The position numbers were made by a program, and so were the translations under genes. Shown piece by piece: positions 34,518-41,974 of a stretch of DNA of 60,775 nucleotides; positions within the stretch are counted from its first letter, which is position 1; every line of letters begins with the position of its first letter. Below the pieces are notes generated by a model that worked only from the letters and a program-made list of their open reading frames with translations, made no database searches and was not told where the DNA came from. The stretch comes from Dermatophilaceae bacterium (GTDB lineage: Bacteria; Actinomycetota; Actinomycetes; Actinomycetales; Dermatophilaceae): positions 73,731-134,505 of the forward strand of contig JABFXB010000019.1 in NCBI GenBank assembly GCA_013361975.1, given 5' to 3'.

Positions 34518-35133
34518 CACGACCGCCGGTGGACCCGACTACGACCGGATCGTCGAGGACCTGACGTACACGTACGACGGGGTCTTCTCCAAGGAGTCGG
34601 TAGCGCAGGCCGTCGCCGACGCACGGGCCGCGCTCGAGCCGGTGTCCAGGATCCCCACCTACCTGCCGATCCTCACCGCGAGGTACGCGACCACCCAGCT
34701 GACGGCGGCCGCTCAGGCCGAGGGCCGGATCACCAAGCAGGTCCCCGAGTTGCTCTTCGTCTGCGTCCATAACGCCGGCCGGTCCCAGATCGCCGCGGCA
34801 CTGGCCCAGCACCTGTCCGGCGGTCGCGTCCACGTCCGCTCGGCCGGCTCAGCCCCCGTCGGTGAGGTCAACGCCACCGCCATCGAGGTCCTCAAGGAGC
34901 GCGGGATCGACCTCACCGAGGCCTACCCGAAGCCGCTGACGGACGACGTCGTGCGCGCCGCCGACGTCGTCATCACCATGGGCTGCGGCGACGCCTGCCC
35001 GATCCTGCCCGGAAAGCGCTACGAGGACTGGGACGTCGCCGATCCCGCCGGGCAGCCACTCGAGACCGTCCGCGACATCCGGGACGACATCCAAGGCCGG
35101 ATTACCCGGCTGCTGCGCGACCTCGGCATCTGA
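34507..35133 (+). CDS. arsC: arsenate reductase (LMW-phosphatase type) with N-terminal helical domain
   Basis: 208 aa, overlapping arsA by 11 bp. Residues ~1-75 form a helical domain (YDRIVEDLTYTYDGVFSKESVAQAV), found in actinobacteria fused to ArsC or as a separate protein. Residues ~78-208 are the catalytic part: CVHNAGRSQ P-loop (CX5R), then MGCGDACP with the resolving Cys, and DWDVADPAG. It reduces As(V) to As(III), probably with mycothiol or thioredoxin. Confidence 0.93.
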   Translation: MRTDTTAGGPDYDRIVEDLTYTYDGVFSKESVAQAVADARAALEPVSRIPTYLPILTARYATTQLTAAAQAEGRITKQVPELLFVCVHNAGRSQIAAALAQHLSGGRVHVRSAGSAPVGEVNATAIEVLKERGIDLTEAYPKPLTDDVVRAADVVITMGCGDACPILPGKRYEDWDVADPAGQPLETVRDIRDDIQGRITRLLRDLGI

Positions 35134-35163
35134 TCCGCCCCAACCACCGACCCAGGAGTACCC

Positions 35164-35580
35164 ATGACCGACAAGCCCTCCGTCCTCTTCGTCTGCATCC
35201 ACAACGCCGGGCGCTCCCAGATGGCCGCCGCCTACCTCGCACACCTCTCCGGCGGCGCCGTCGAGGTCCGCTCTGCTGGATCCGCGCCCGCCGACCAGGT
35301 CAACCCCTCCGCCGTCGCCGCCATGGCCGAAGAGGGCATCGACATCACCGCCGAGACCCCCAAGATCCTCACGACCGAGGCGGTCAAGGAATCCGACGTC
35401 GTCATCACCATGGGCTGCGGCGACACGTGCCCGATCTTCCCCGGCAAGCGCTACGAGGACTGGGAGCTCGCAGACCCCGCCGGCAAGGGCGTCGAGGCCG
35501 TGCGACCCATCCGCGACGAGATCAAGCAGCGCATCCTGGGCCTGCTCGAGTCGCTCGACGTCACCCCCGTCACCGCCTGA
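35164..35580 (+). CDS. arsC: second arsenate reductase (LMW-phosphatase type)
   Basis: 138 aa from ATG 35164, catalytic domain only. CIHNAGRSQ (nucleophile Cys and Arg), MGCGDTCPIFPGKRYEDW and ADPAG match its larger neighbour closely, so the two are paralogues. It lacks the N-terminal helical domain. The presence of both forms in tandem suggests division by thiol partner or expression level. It is the last plus-strand gene of the first ars operon. Confidence 0.95.
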   Translation: MTDKPSVLFVCIHNAGRSQMAAAYLAHLSGGAVEVRSAGSAPADQVNPSAVAAMAEEGIDITAETPKILTTEAVKESDVVITMGCGDTCPIFPGKRYEDWELADPAGKGVEAVRPIRDEIKQRILGLLESLDVTPVTA

Positions 35581-35700
35581 CGCTCCCCGCGACGCCCCTT
35601 CCGGGACGGCCAATGGGAGAGGGGACGCCTGGCTGCAGCAACCTCTCGCTCGTGGGGGCACCTTCACCGCGCCTGCACCGACGGCGGCGTGTCCGAACGT

Positions 35701-36036
35701 TCAGTCGGGGCGCGGGCCGTACATGATGATCGAAACCCCGAGCAGGCAGATGAGTGCACCGATGACGTCGTAGCGGTCCGGTTTGAAGCCGTCGGCCACC
35801 ACGCCCCAGGCCAGTGAGCCGGCGACGAAGACACCCCCATAGGCGGCGAGGATGCGGCCGAAGTTGGCGTCCGGCTGCAGGGTGGCGACGAAGCCATAGA
35901 TGCCGAGGGCGATGACGCCGGCGCCGATCCACGTCCATCCCCGATGCTCACGCACTCCCTGCCAGACCAGCCAGGCGCCGCCGATCTCGGCGATCGCCGC
36001 GGCGACGAAGAGCACGATGCTGCGCAGGGTGTCCAT
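35701..36036 (-). CDS. YnfA/UPF0060 family membrane protein
   Basis: 111 aa with four TM helices. Family signatures: [44 protein letters not shown] and [23 protein letters not shown]. It belongs to the small multidrug resistance-like UPF0060 proteins, often found near arsenic and mercury genes. Transport substrate unknown. It converges with arsC. Confidence 0.92.
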   Translation of the reverse strand: MDTLRSIVLFVAAAIAEIGGAWLVWQGVREHRGWTWIGAGVIALGIYGFVATLQPDANFGRILAAYGGVFVAGSLAWGVVADGFKPDRYDVIGALICLLGVSIIMYGPRPD

Positions 36037-36054
36037 GGATGTGAAGGTAGTCGG

Positions 36055-36324
36055 CTACCGCGGCGGGCCGATGCTCACGTCCACGGGGCCGGCCGCGCCG
36101 CGAGGGCAGTGCTGCGCGCGTTCGGCGCGGCGGCGTGCAAGCGTGAGTGCGATCCCGGTGCCAGCGACGACGATCGCGAAGGTGAGGCCTGCGAGGGTGA
36201 AGACGACGGCGGTGGCGGCTGCTCCTGCCAGTCCGAGCATGGCGACGAGGGGTGCGGCGCAGCAGAGGGTGCAGGCTGCGGCGCCCACGCCGTCCACGTG
36301 GCGGTCCTTCAGCGGCGTCTTCAT
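36055..36324 (-). CDS. MerT/MerF-like small mercury transport protein
   Basis: 89 aa from ATG 36324, overlapping the merR stop. Two TM helices; the first contains ACTLCCAAPLVAML, with the vicinal Cys pair used by MerT/MerF to accept Hg(II). A Cys near the C-terminus (QHCPRG) could be the cytoplasmic acceptor. Assignment to Hg follows from the pairing with a MerR regulator of the mercury type. No merA or merB gene is in the window. Confidence 0.7.
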   Translation of the reverse strand: MKTPLKDRHVDGVGAAACTLCCAAPLVAMLGLAGAAATAVVFTLAGLTFAIVVAGTGIALTLARRRAERAQHCPRGAAGPVDVSIGPPR

Positions 36325-36749
36325 CGGTGACTCACTTCGGGTCGGGTGGTGATCTGGACGAACGGGATCGGGCAGCACTCCGATCCGGCGCAGGTGACGA
36401 GGTCGTCGCAGCCAGCATCACGTGCCGCGACCAGGCTGTCTCGGATCACCTCGAGGTCGGCGATCTTGCGCTCGACCTCTGCGAGCTTCGCCTCGGTCTT
36501 GGACTGCAGTCCGCTGCCGTGCTGGTGCCGACCGGCCTCGAGCAGCTCGGCAACCTCGTCCAGGGTGAAGCCGAGGTTCTGCGCAGCCTTGATGACGCGC
36601 ACGGTGGTGACGGTGTCTTCGGTGTACATCCGGTGGCCGCCGAGAGATCGGTCCGGTTCGGCGAGGATGCCGCGCCGCTCGTAGTAGCGCAGGGTCTCGA
36701 CGCTGACGCCCACCAGGTCCGCCACCTGTCCGGACCGCAGGCCTGTCAT
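36321..36749 (-). CDS. merR: MerR-family regulator, mercury type
   Basis: 142 aa from ATG 36749. N-terminal winged helix (SGQVADLVGVSVETLRYYERRGIL), long coiled coil, and a C-terminal metal loop CDDLVTCAGSECCPIPF. Cys positions fit Hg(II) binding by MerR (three cysteines across the dimer). It activates transcription by untwisting a long-spacer promoter. Overlaps the genes on both sides by 4 bp. Palindrome 37120-37137 is its probable site. Confidence 0.9.
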   Translation of the reverse strand: MTGLRSGQVADLVGVSVETLRYYERRGILAEPDRSLGGHRMYTEDTVTTVRVIKAAQNLGFTLDEVAELLEAGRHQHGSGLQSKTEAKLAEVERKIADLEVIRDSLVAARDAGCDDLVTCAGSECCPIPFVQITTRPEVSHR

Positions 36750-37105
36750 CTCGTGGCTCCTGCAATCAGGCGCTCGGCTCGGGCGCCGAGCGCCGCGAGG
36801 ACGGTTGCGTGGGTCTCTGCCGTGCTCACGACCAGGTCGACGGCGCCTGCGGAGATGGTCAGCGCGAACGTGAAGAACGAGCAGCACCCGGCCTCCCTGA
36901 CGGCGAGGCTGGCCGCACGGCTGGCGGCGGCTGGATCAGCGCGGACGTCGATGCGCAGCTGATTGGGCGACACCCAGCTCAAGCTCACCGCGTCATGTGA
37001 GAAGAAACTGTCGAACTCGACGACACGCAGCGGCTGGTCTTCGGTCGGCAACGTGCAGGAGGAGGGCGCCCACGCGTTGCCGTCATCGATCAGGTTGATG
37101 CTCAT
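36746..37105 (-). CDS. hypothetical protein of the mer-type operon
   Basis: 119 aa from ATG 37105. It contains SSCTLPTEDQPLRVVEFDSFF and REAGCCSFFTFALTIS. The CC motif and the invariant-looking SCTLPT are seen in a family of uncharacterised actinobacterial proteins next to merR genes. A role in metal binding is inferred from the cysteines only. It is the first gene of the three-gene operon and its ATG lies 15 bp from the MerR palindrome. Confidence 0.8.
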   Translation of the reverse strand: MSINLIDDGNAWAPSSCTLPTEDQPLRVVEFDSFFSHDAVSLSWVSPNQLRIDVRADPAAASRAASLAVREAGCCSFFTFALTISAGAVDLVVSTAETHATVLAALGARAERLIAGATR

Positions 37106-37119
37106 GTGATGACGGTAAA

Positions 37120-37137
37120 CCCGTACCTGAGTACGGG
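37120..37137. promoter_or_regulatory. MerR-type operator (CCCGTAC-CTGA-GTACGGG)
   Basis: Perfect 7-4-7 palindrome just upstream of the three-gene merR operon. The GTAC halves are typical of MerR/ZntR-like sites. Position at the promoter spacer is consistent with MerR activation. Confidence 0.78.
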
Positions 37138-37361
37138 ATGCAAGTGGCTGGTGGCGCATCCCTCTTCTCATCGGAGGAGTGCTCAGCTCCTGGCGCCTGA
37201 GGGTAGGCGGCCGAGTTCTGGGCGCCGACGATGCCTGTCCCGACCAGGGCGCGCAGCGACGCGGTTCGACCGCGTCGTCAACTCGTCAGCCACTCTCCAT
37301 GGCCGCACGACCTGACGCGGCCGGATCATGCTGGCAGTCAGCTCCGAGAGATGATGGAGCC

Positions 37362-38030
37362 ATGAGCGTGGACGTGACGGTGTTGTACTTCGACGGCTGC
37401 CCGAGCTGGCGGACGGCCCTTGAGCGCGTTGAGGTTGCCTCCGCCCGCGCCGGTGTGCCGGTCCGAGTGAGCACCGTGGACGTGACATCGGACGCGGACG
37501 CGGACCGGCTCGGGTTCACCGGATCCCCGACCATCCTGTTGGACGGGGCCGACCCGTTCGCGCAGCCCGGCGCGAGCCCGGCCTTGGCCTGCCGGCTCTA
37601 TGCCACCCCAGGCGGCATGACTGGCTCACCCACGGTCGACCAGCTCGCCGCGGCGCTGACCAAGCAGGCGGACAGACCCGCTCACTGGCCTCTGGCCACC
37701 AGGGCAGCCGAAGGCGAGGATGGGTTCATGGCAGCCATTGCGCAGGAGCACGGGCAGATGCAGAGCCTGAGCTGCTGGTGTTGCGGGAACCCGTTCGACG
37801 AGAAGGACCTGACTCGACTCGGGTCGCACCCGGAGGTAGCCGTGTGCGCAGGGTGCGCCTCGTGGCTGTCCCGGCGCGCCAGATCCGCAGCAGAGGCGGG
37901 CCTCCGAACCCCGGGCGCCCAGCTGCGGCGGACGGTTGCTTCCACCAGAGATGCGGTCACGCGCGCGGGGCTACAGGACTGGCCAGTCCTTGGCCCACTG
38001 CTGCGACGGCTTGACCGTCACCTTCCCTGA
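37362..38030 (+). CDS. thioredoxin-like domain fused to a Cys-rich zinc-ribbon-like domain
   Basis: 222 aa from ATG 37362. Residues ~1-105: thioredoxin-like fold with YFDGCPSWRTAL (CPSW, only one Cys of the pair) and cis-Pro in GSPTILLDG; such proteins are common in mercury and arsenic islands. Residues ~125-165: CWCCGNPFDEKDLTRLGSHPEVAVCAGCASWL, which has four or five Cys spaced like a zinc ribbon. The C-terminal ~60 aa are basic helices. Function unknown; possible metal-thiol chaperone. Confidence 0.8.
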   Translation: MSVDVTVLYFDGCPSWRTALERVEVASARAGVPVRVSTVDVTSDADADRLGFTGSPTILLDGADPFAQPGASPALACRLYATPGGMTGSPTVDQLAAALTKQADRPAHWPLATRAAEGEDGFMAAIAQEHGQMQSLSCWCCGNPFDEKDLTRLGSHPEVAVCAGCASWLSRRARSAAEAGLRTPGAQLRRTVASTRDAVTRAGLQDWPVLGPLLRRLDRHLP

Positions 38031-38050
38031 AGCCCCCGAAGCCCGCGGCC

Positions 38051-38584
38051 ATGGTCACCTCTGCACCCATCGACCGGCAACGCCTCCACGATGATCTGGA
38101 ACGAGTCCGCTACGACCTTCACCAGATCGTCGCCGCTGCGGGCGCCCGGGAGCTCCGCCGGCGCAGCAACGGGACCCGCTGGACCAACGGGCAACTGTTG
38201 TGGCACATGGCCTTCGGCTTCCTCATCGTGTCTCGGCTGCTCCCGCTGGTCAGGATGTTCGGGCGGCTCCCGGACGCCTTCAGCCGCACCTTCGCAGCGG
38301 CGCTGGACGCTGGGACCCGCCCGTTCCACTACATCAACTACCTCGGGTCTGTCGGTGGCGCCCTCGTCTTCCACGGGCCACGGCTGACCCACCGACTCGA
38401 CCACACCATCGCGCGGCTGCACCGCCGACTCGACGCCGAGTCAGCCGAAGCCCTGGGTAGGCGGATGCACTTCCCGCTCGGATGGGATCCCTTCTTCCGG
38501 GACACGATGACGCTGGCCGACGTGTACGCGTACGGCATGCAGCACTACGACTTCCACCGGAAGCAGCTCACGATCGAGGTGTAG
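38051..38584 (+). CDS. DinB-like four-helix protein
   Basis: 177 aa. DinB/YfiT superfamily layout with helices carrying WTNGQLLWHMAFGFLI and YAYGMQHYDFHRKQL; His in LWHM and HYDFH would form the metal site. Such proteins include thiol-dependent (mycothiol, bacillithiol) transferases and hydrolases. It lies 20 bp after the thioredoxin-zinc-ribbon gene and is probably co-transcribed. Confidence 0.8.
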   Translation: MVTSAPIDRQRLHDDLERVRYDLHQIVAAAGARELRRRSNGTRWTNGQLLWHMAFGFLIVSRLLPLVRMFGRLPDAFSRTFAAALDAGTRPFHYINYLGSVGGALVFHGPRLTHRLDHTIARLHRRLDAESAEALGRRMHFPLGWDPFFRDTMTLADVYAYGMQHYDFHRKQLTIEV

Positions 38585-38640
38585 CGGCAGCCCTCCATGT
38601 CCGAGCCCGACGGCGTCGTGAGCCGCCGCTGCGCGCCGGA

Positions 38641-38994
38641 TCAGGTGCCGACCGGCGCGAGCAGCCCGGCCATGACGGCGAGCACGCCGGGATCAACCCG
38701 GTAGTACACCCAGCTGCCACGTCGTTCCGACTCGAGCAGGCCCACCTCACGCAGCTTCTTGAGGTGGTGGGAGACGGTCGGCTGGGAGACGCCGACGTCC
38801 TGGATGTCGCAGACGCAGGCCTCGCCGCCCTCGGCGGAGGCGATGTTGGAGAAGAGCCTCAGTCGCACTGGGTCACCCAGCGCCTTGAACATCGCGGCCA
38901 CGCGCTCCGCATCCGTCTCGCCGATCGGGGAGCGGGTCAGCGGTGCGCAGCAGGGTGTCGCATTGACGTCGAGGAGCGGCAGCGGGTTTGACAT
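38641..38994 (-). CDS. arsR: second ArsR-family repressor
   Basis: 117 aa from ATG 38994. Winged helix VSQPTVSHHLKKLREVGLLESERRGSWVYYRV and metal motif EACVCDI; additional N-terminal CC (TPCCAPL). It is clearly related to the arsR at 30.7-31.0 kb. Divergent from the flavoprotein gene. Two 16-bp repeats overlap its start region. Confidence 0.92.
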   Translation of the reverse strand: MSNPLPLLDVNATPCCAPLTRSPIGETDAERVAAMFKALGDPVRLRLFSNIASAEGGEACVCDIQDVGVSQPTVSHHLKKLREVGLLESERRGSWVYYRVDPGVLAVMAGLLAPVGT

Positions 38995-39019
38995 GTGTCT
39001 ATGTTGACATCTGTCTATG
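38988..39019. promoter_or_regulatory. tandem 16-bp repeats, ArsR operator
   Basis: TTGACATGTGTCTATG followed immediately by TTGACATCTGTCTATG, one mismatch in 16. Each copy is a dyad TTGACA-N2-TGTCTAT, closely like the sites of the first arsR (TTGACACATGTCGAT). The first copy overlaps the arsR start codon, so binding would block its transcription. Confidence 0.75.
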
Positions 39020-39115
39020 CCGGTTGCAAGATGGGTGATGTCGACATCGACAACCATCGAAACAGCGTGGGTTCCGCCGAGCCGGGACTCCACCGACCGA
39101 ACCGGAGGCCGTCTC

Positions 39116-40555
39116 GTGACCAGCACGACCCACGCACTCACCGACACCACCACCGACACCGCCACGAGCGCGTCGCGACGGACCGGCGCGGCCGTTGCGG
39201 TCATCGGCGCCGGCCCGATCGGTCTGGCCGCCGCAGTGCACCTCCTCGAGCGGGGGCTCGAGCCGATCGTGCTCGAGCGCGGTGACCGCGCCGGCGTCTC
39301 CGTGGCGTCATGGGGTCACGTGCGGCTCTTCTCCCGCTGGTCCGAGCTCATCGACCCAGCCGCCCGGCGACTGCTCAGCAGCCGAGGCTGGGTCGAGCCC
39401 GAGGCGAACCACTACCCGACCGGTGCTGAATGGGCGGATGAGTACCTCCGGCCCCTGGCCGACGCCCTCGGGGACCGCGTCCACTACGAGACCACGGTGA
39501 CCGGGGTCGCCCGGCAGGGCCGGGACCGCGTTGTCGACTCCGGCCGCGAGGAGCAGCCGTTCACTGTCCACGTGCGCCACGCCGACGGGCGCGCTGGGCG
39601 GGTCACCGCCGCAGCCGTCGTCGACGCCTCCGGTACGTGGACGCGCCCGAACCCGCTCGGCAGCGACGGCTATCCGGCAGACGGAGAGCGGGAGCCCGAC
39701 GTCGCAGCCCACGTCTCGTACCGCGTCCCCGACGTCGGGACCGCGGACGATGTAGCCCGCTTCGGCGGCAGGCGCACGGCTGTCGTCGGGTCGGGCCATT
39801 CCGCCCTGGCGGCTCTGGTCGCCCTCGCTACGCTCGCCGAGAAGGTGGCGGGCACGAAGGCAGTCTGGGTGCTGCGCCGAGGGGTTGTCGGCAGCGCCTA
39901 CGGCGGCGGCGACGCGGACCAGCTGCCGGCCCGCGGAGCCCTCGGCCTGCGCGCGCGCGACGCCGTCGCGGCCGGGCACATCGAGGTCGTGACGGGGTTC
40001 CGGACGCTGGCTGTCGAGCCCGTCGCCGACGGGACCCTGGCCCTGGTCGGCGAGGACGGGCGCCGCGTCGATGGTCTCGATGAGGTCGTCGGCCTCACGG
40101 GGTTCCGCCCGGACCACTCGATCATGTCGGAGCTGCGCCTGCGCCTCGACGACCGGCTCGAGGCCCCCGTCGGGCTCGCGCCGCTCATCGACCCCAACGT
40201 CCACTCGTGCGGCACCGTCTACCCGCACGGTGCGGGCGAGCTGGCCCACGACGAGCAGGGGGTCTTCGTCGTCGGGATGAAGGCGTACGGCCGCGCGCCG
40301 ACGTTCCTGGCGCTCACCGGTTACGAGCAGGTCCGCTCTGTCGCGGCCGCCCTGGCGGGCGACCACGAGGCAGCCTCCCGGGTCGAGCTCACACTCCCAG
40401 AGACCGGGGTCTGTGGCGGGGCAGGCCTGTTCGACGCCCCGGACGCCACCAAGGCGGAAGCCGTCGGGGGCTGCTGTGCACCGGCCGCCCCGCAGCTCGT
40501 CCAGATCGGCGCCCCGTCGGACAGCGTGGGAGCGTGCGGAACCACCGGGTGTTGA
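39116..40555 (+). CDS. FAD-dependent monooxygenase-like oxidoreductase (ArsO-like)
   Basis: 479 aa. GTG 39116 chosen because GGAGG lies 8 nt upstream; the track ORF is longer. N-terminal FAD-binding Rossmann motif VIGAGPIGLAAAVHLLERG, a second dinucleotide site VVGSGHSALAALVALA, and FRPDHSIMSEL. The C-terminus is Cys-rich (GGCCAPAAP, GACGTTGC). Such flavoproteins occur in ars operons as ArsO; their reaction is not settled. Adjacent to arsR and an MFS transporter. Confidence 0.85.
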   Translation: MTSTTHALTDTTTDTATSASRRTGAAVAVIGAGPIGLAAAVHLLERGLEPIVLERGDRAGVSVASWGHVRLFSRWSELIDPAARRLLSSRGWVEPEANHYPTGAEWADEYLRPLADALGDRVHYETTVTGVARQGRDRVVDSGREEQPFTVHVRHADGRAGRVTAAAVVDASGTWTRPNPLGSDGYPADGEREPDVAAHVSYRVPDVGTADDVARFGGRRTAVVGSGHSALAALVALATLAEKVAGTKAVWVLRRGVVGSAYGGGDADQLPARGALGLRARDAVAAGHIEVVTGFRTLAVEPVADGTLALVGEDGRRVDGLDEVVGLTGFRPDHSIMSELRLRLDDRLEAPVGLAPLIDPNVHSCGTVYPHGAGELAHDEQGVFVVGMKAYGRAPTFLALTGYEQVRSVAAALAGDHEAASRVELTLPETGVCGGAGLFDAPDATKAEAVGGCCAPAAPQLVQIGAPSDSVGACGTTGC

Positions 40556-40626
40556 CACCTCGCGCCCGCGACCACGGCGCGGTGGACCCGTCGACGCCGC
40601 AGCCCTGCCCCGGCGTCGACGTCGCC

Positions 40627-41820
40627 ATGTCCTCGAGCCCTCCGCGCCGTCCCCGCCGGGCACTCCCGGCCCTCTGCGTCACCCAGATCGTCGGCTGGGG
40701 TGTCCTCTACTACGCCTTCCCCGTCATGCTGCCCGCCCTCACCCGTGACACCGGGTGGCCGGCCACCTCCACGACCGCGGCGTTCTCCGCAGCACTCGTG
40801 GTCTCGGCCCTCGTCGGGATCCCGGTCGGACGTCTCATCGACACGGCCGGGCCCCGCTGGACCATGACGGCCGGCTCGTTGCTCGGCGCCGCTGCGTTCG
40901 CCCTTGTCGCCGTCGCCCAGAACCTGCTCGTCTTCACCATCGGATGGGTGCTGACTGGTGCCGCGATGGCCGCGACCTTCTACCAGCCCGCTTTCGCCGC
41001 ACTCACGCGCTGGTACGGCCGTGACCGGGTCCGGGCACTGACCACCCTCACCCTGGCCGGTGGCCTCGCCAGCACCGTGTTCGCCCCAGTCACGGCGACG
41101 CTCACCGACCACCTCGGGTGGCGTCACGCCACCCTCACGCTCGCCGGCGTCGTCCTGGTCATCGCGGCACCGCTGCACGCCGTGGGTCTCCGAGGCCCGT
41201 GGCCACGGCACTCTCCCGAGCACGCGGCGGGATCGGTCAAGGCCGCCGCGCTCAGTGCTCACGCCATCACCACGAGCAGACCCTTCCGTCAGCTGGCCGT
41301 CGCCCTCACGCTGTCCGGGTTCGCCATGTACGCCGTCGTCTTCGGGCTCATCCCACTCCTCACCGGACGCGGTGCCTCTACGTCCGAGGCTGCGTGGGCG
41401 CTCGGGCTCGGAGGCCTCGGTCAGACCCTGGGCCGCCTGCTCTACGCGCCCGTTGCCGCGCGCACCAGCCCCCGAACACGCACCGCCGTCCTCACCTTCG
41501 CCGGCGGCGCGACGACCGCGCTCCTCGCGTTCCTCGCCGGGCCGATCTGGTTGCTTACCGTCGTTGCGATGGCCGCCGGGATGGTCCGCGGCAACCTCAC
41601 CCTCCTGCAGGCGACCGCCGTCACCGACCGATGGGGAACCAGCTCCTATGGGCGCCTGACCGCAGTCCTTGCCGCGCCCGTCACCATCGCGGGAGCGCTG
41701 GCACCGTGGGCTGTCGCATCCCTCAGTGGCCCGCTGGGGGGATACGCGAACGCGTTCTGGCTGCTCGCGGTCCTGTCGCTGTCGGCCGCTGCCATCGCCG
41801 CGCGCGTGCCGACTGTGTGA
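40627..41820 (+). CDS. MFS transporter in arsenic locus
   Basis: 397 aa from ATG 40627; twelve TM helices. MFS loop motif GIPVGRLIDTAGPRWTM is present. The protein contains LYYAFPVMLPALTRDTGW in TM1, a pattern typical of MFS proteins that accompany ArsO-like flavoproteins. It may export an arsenic derivative, but the substrate is unknown. Likely co-transcribed with the flavoprotein gene. Confidence 0.88.
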   Translation: MSSSPPRRPRRALPALCVTQIVGWGVLYYAFPVMLPALTRDTGWPATSTTAAFSAALVVSALVGIPVGRLIDTAGPRWTMTAGSLLGAAAFALVAVAQNLLVFTIGWVLTGAAMAATFYQPAFAALTRWYGRDRVRALTTLTLAGGLASTVFAPVTATLTDHLGWRHATLTLAGVVLVIAAPLHAVGLRGPWPRHSPEHAAGSVKAAALSAHAITTSRPFRQLAVALTLSGFAMYAVVFGLIPLLTGRGASTSEAAWALGLGGLGQTLGRLLYAPVAARTSPRTRTAVLTFAGGATTALLAFLAGPIWLLTVVAMAAGMVRGNLTLLQATAVTDRWGTSSYGRLTAVLAAPVTIAGALAPWAVASLSGPLGGYANAFWLLAVLSLSAAAIAARVPTV

Positions 41821-41974
41821 GCGGAGCGGTGCCGCGCGGCGACGGCGTCCGGCAGGGCCCTGATCCCGCGCGCCCAGACCGGCTCACGCCACGCCGCTGG
41901 TGCATTTCGCCCCGGCTTCGGCTGTTGTGCTGGCAGCATGAGCGCACCACCACCGGACGCACAGGGGAGTGAGC

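Noticed and set aside
32301-34520. 739-aa minus-strand ORF
   Set aside because: Antisense to arsD/arsA, which carry full P-loop and Cys motifs.
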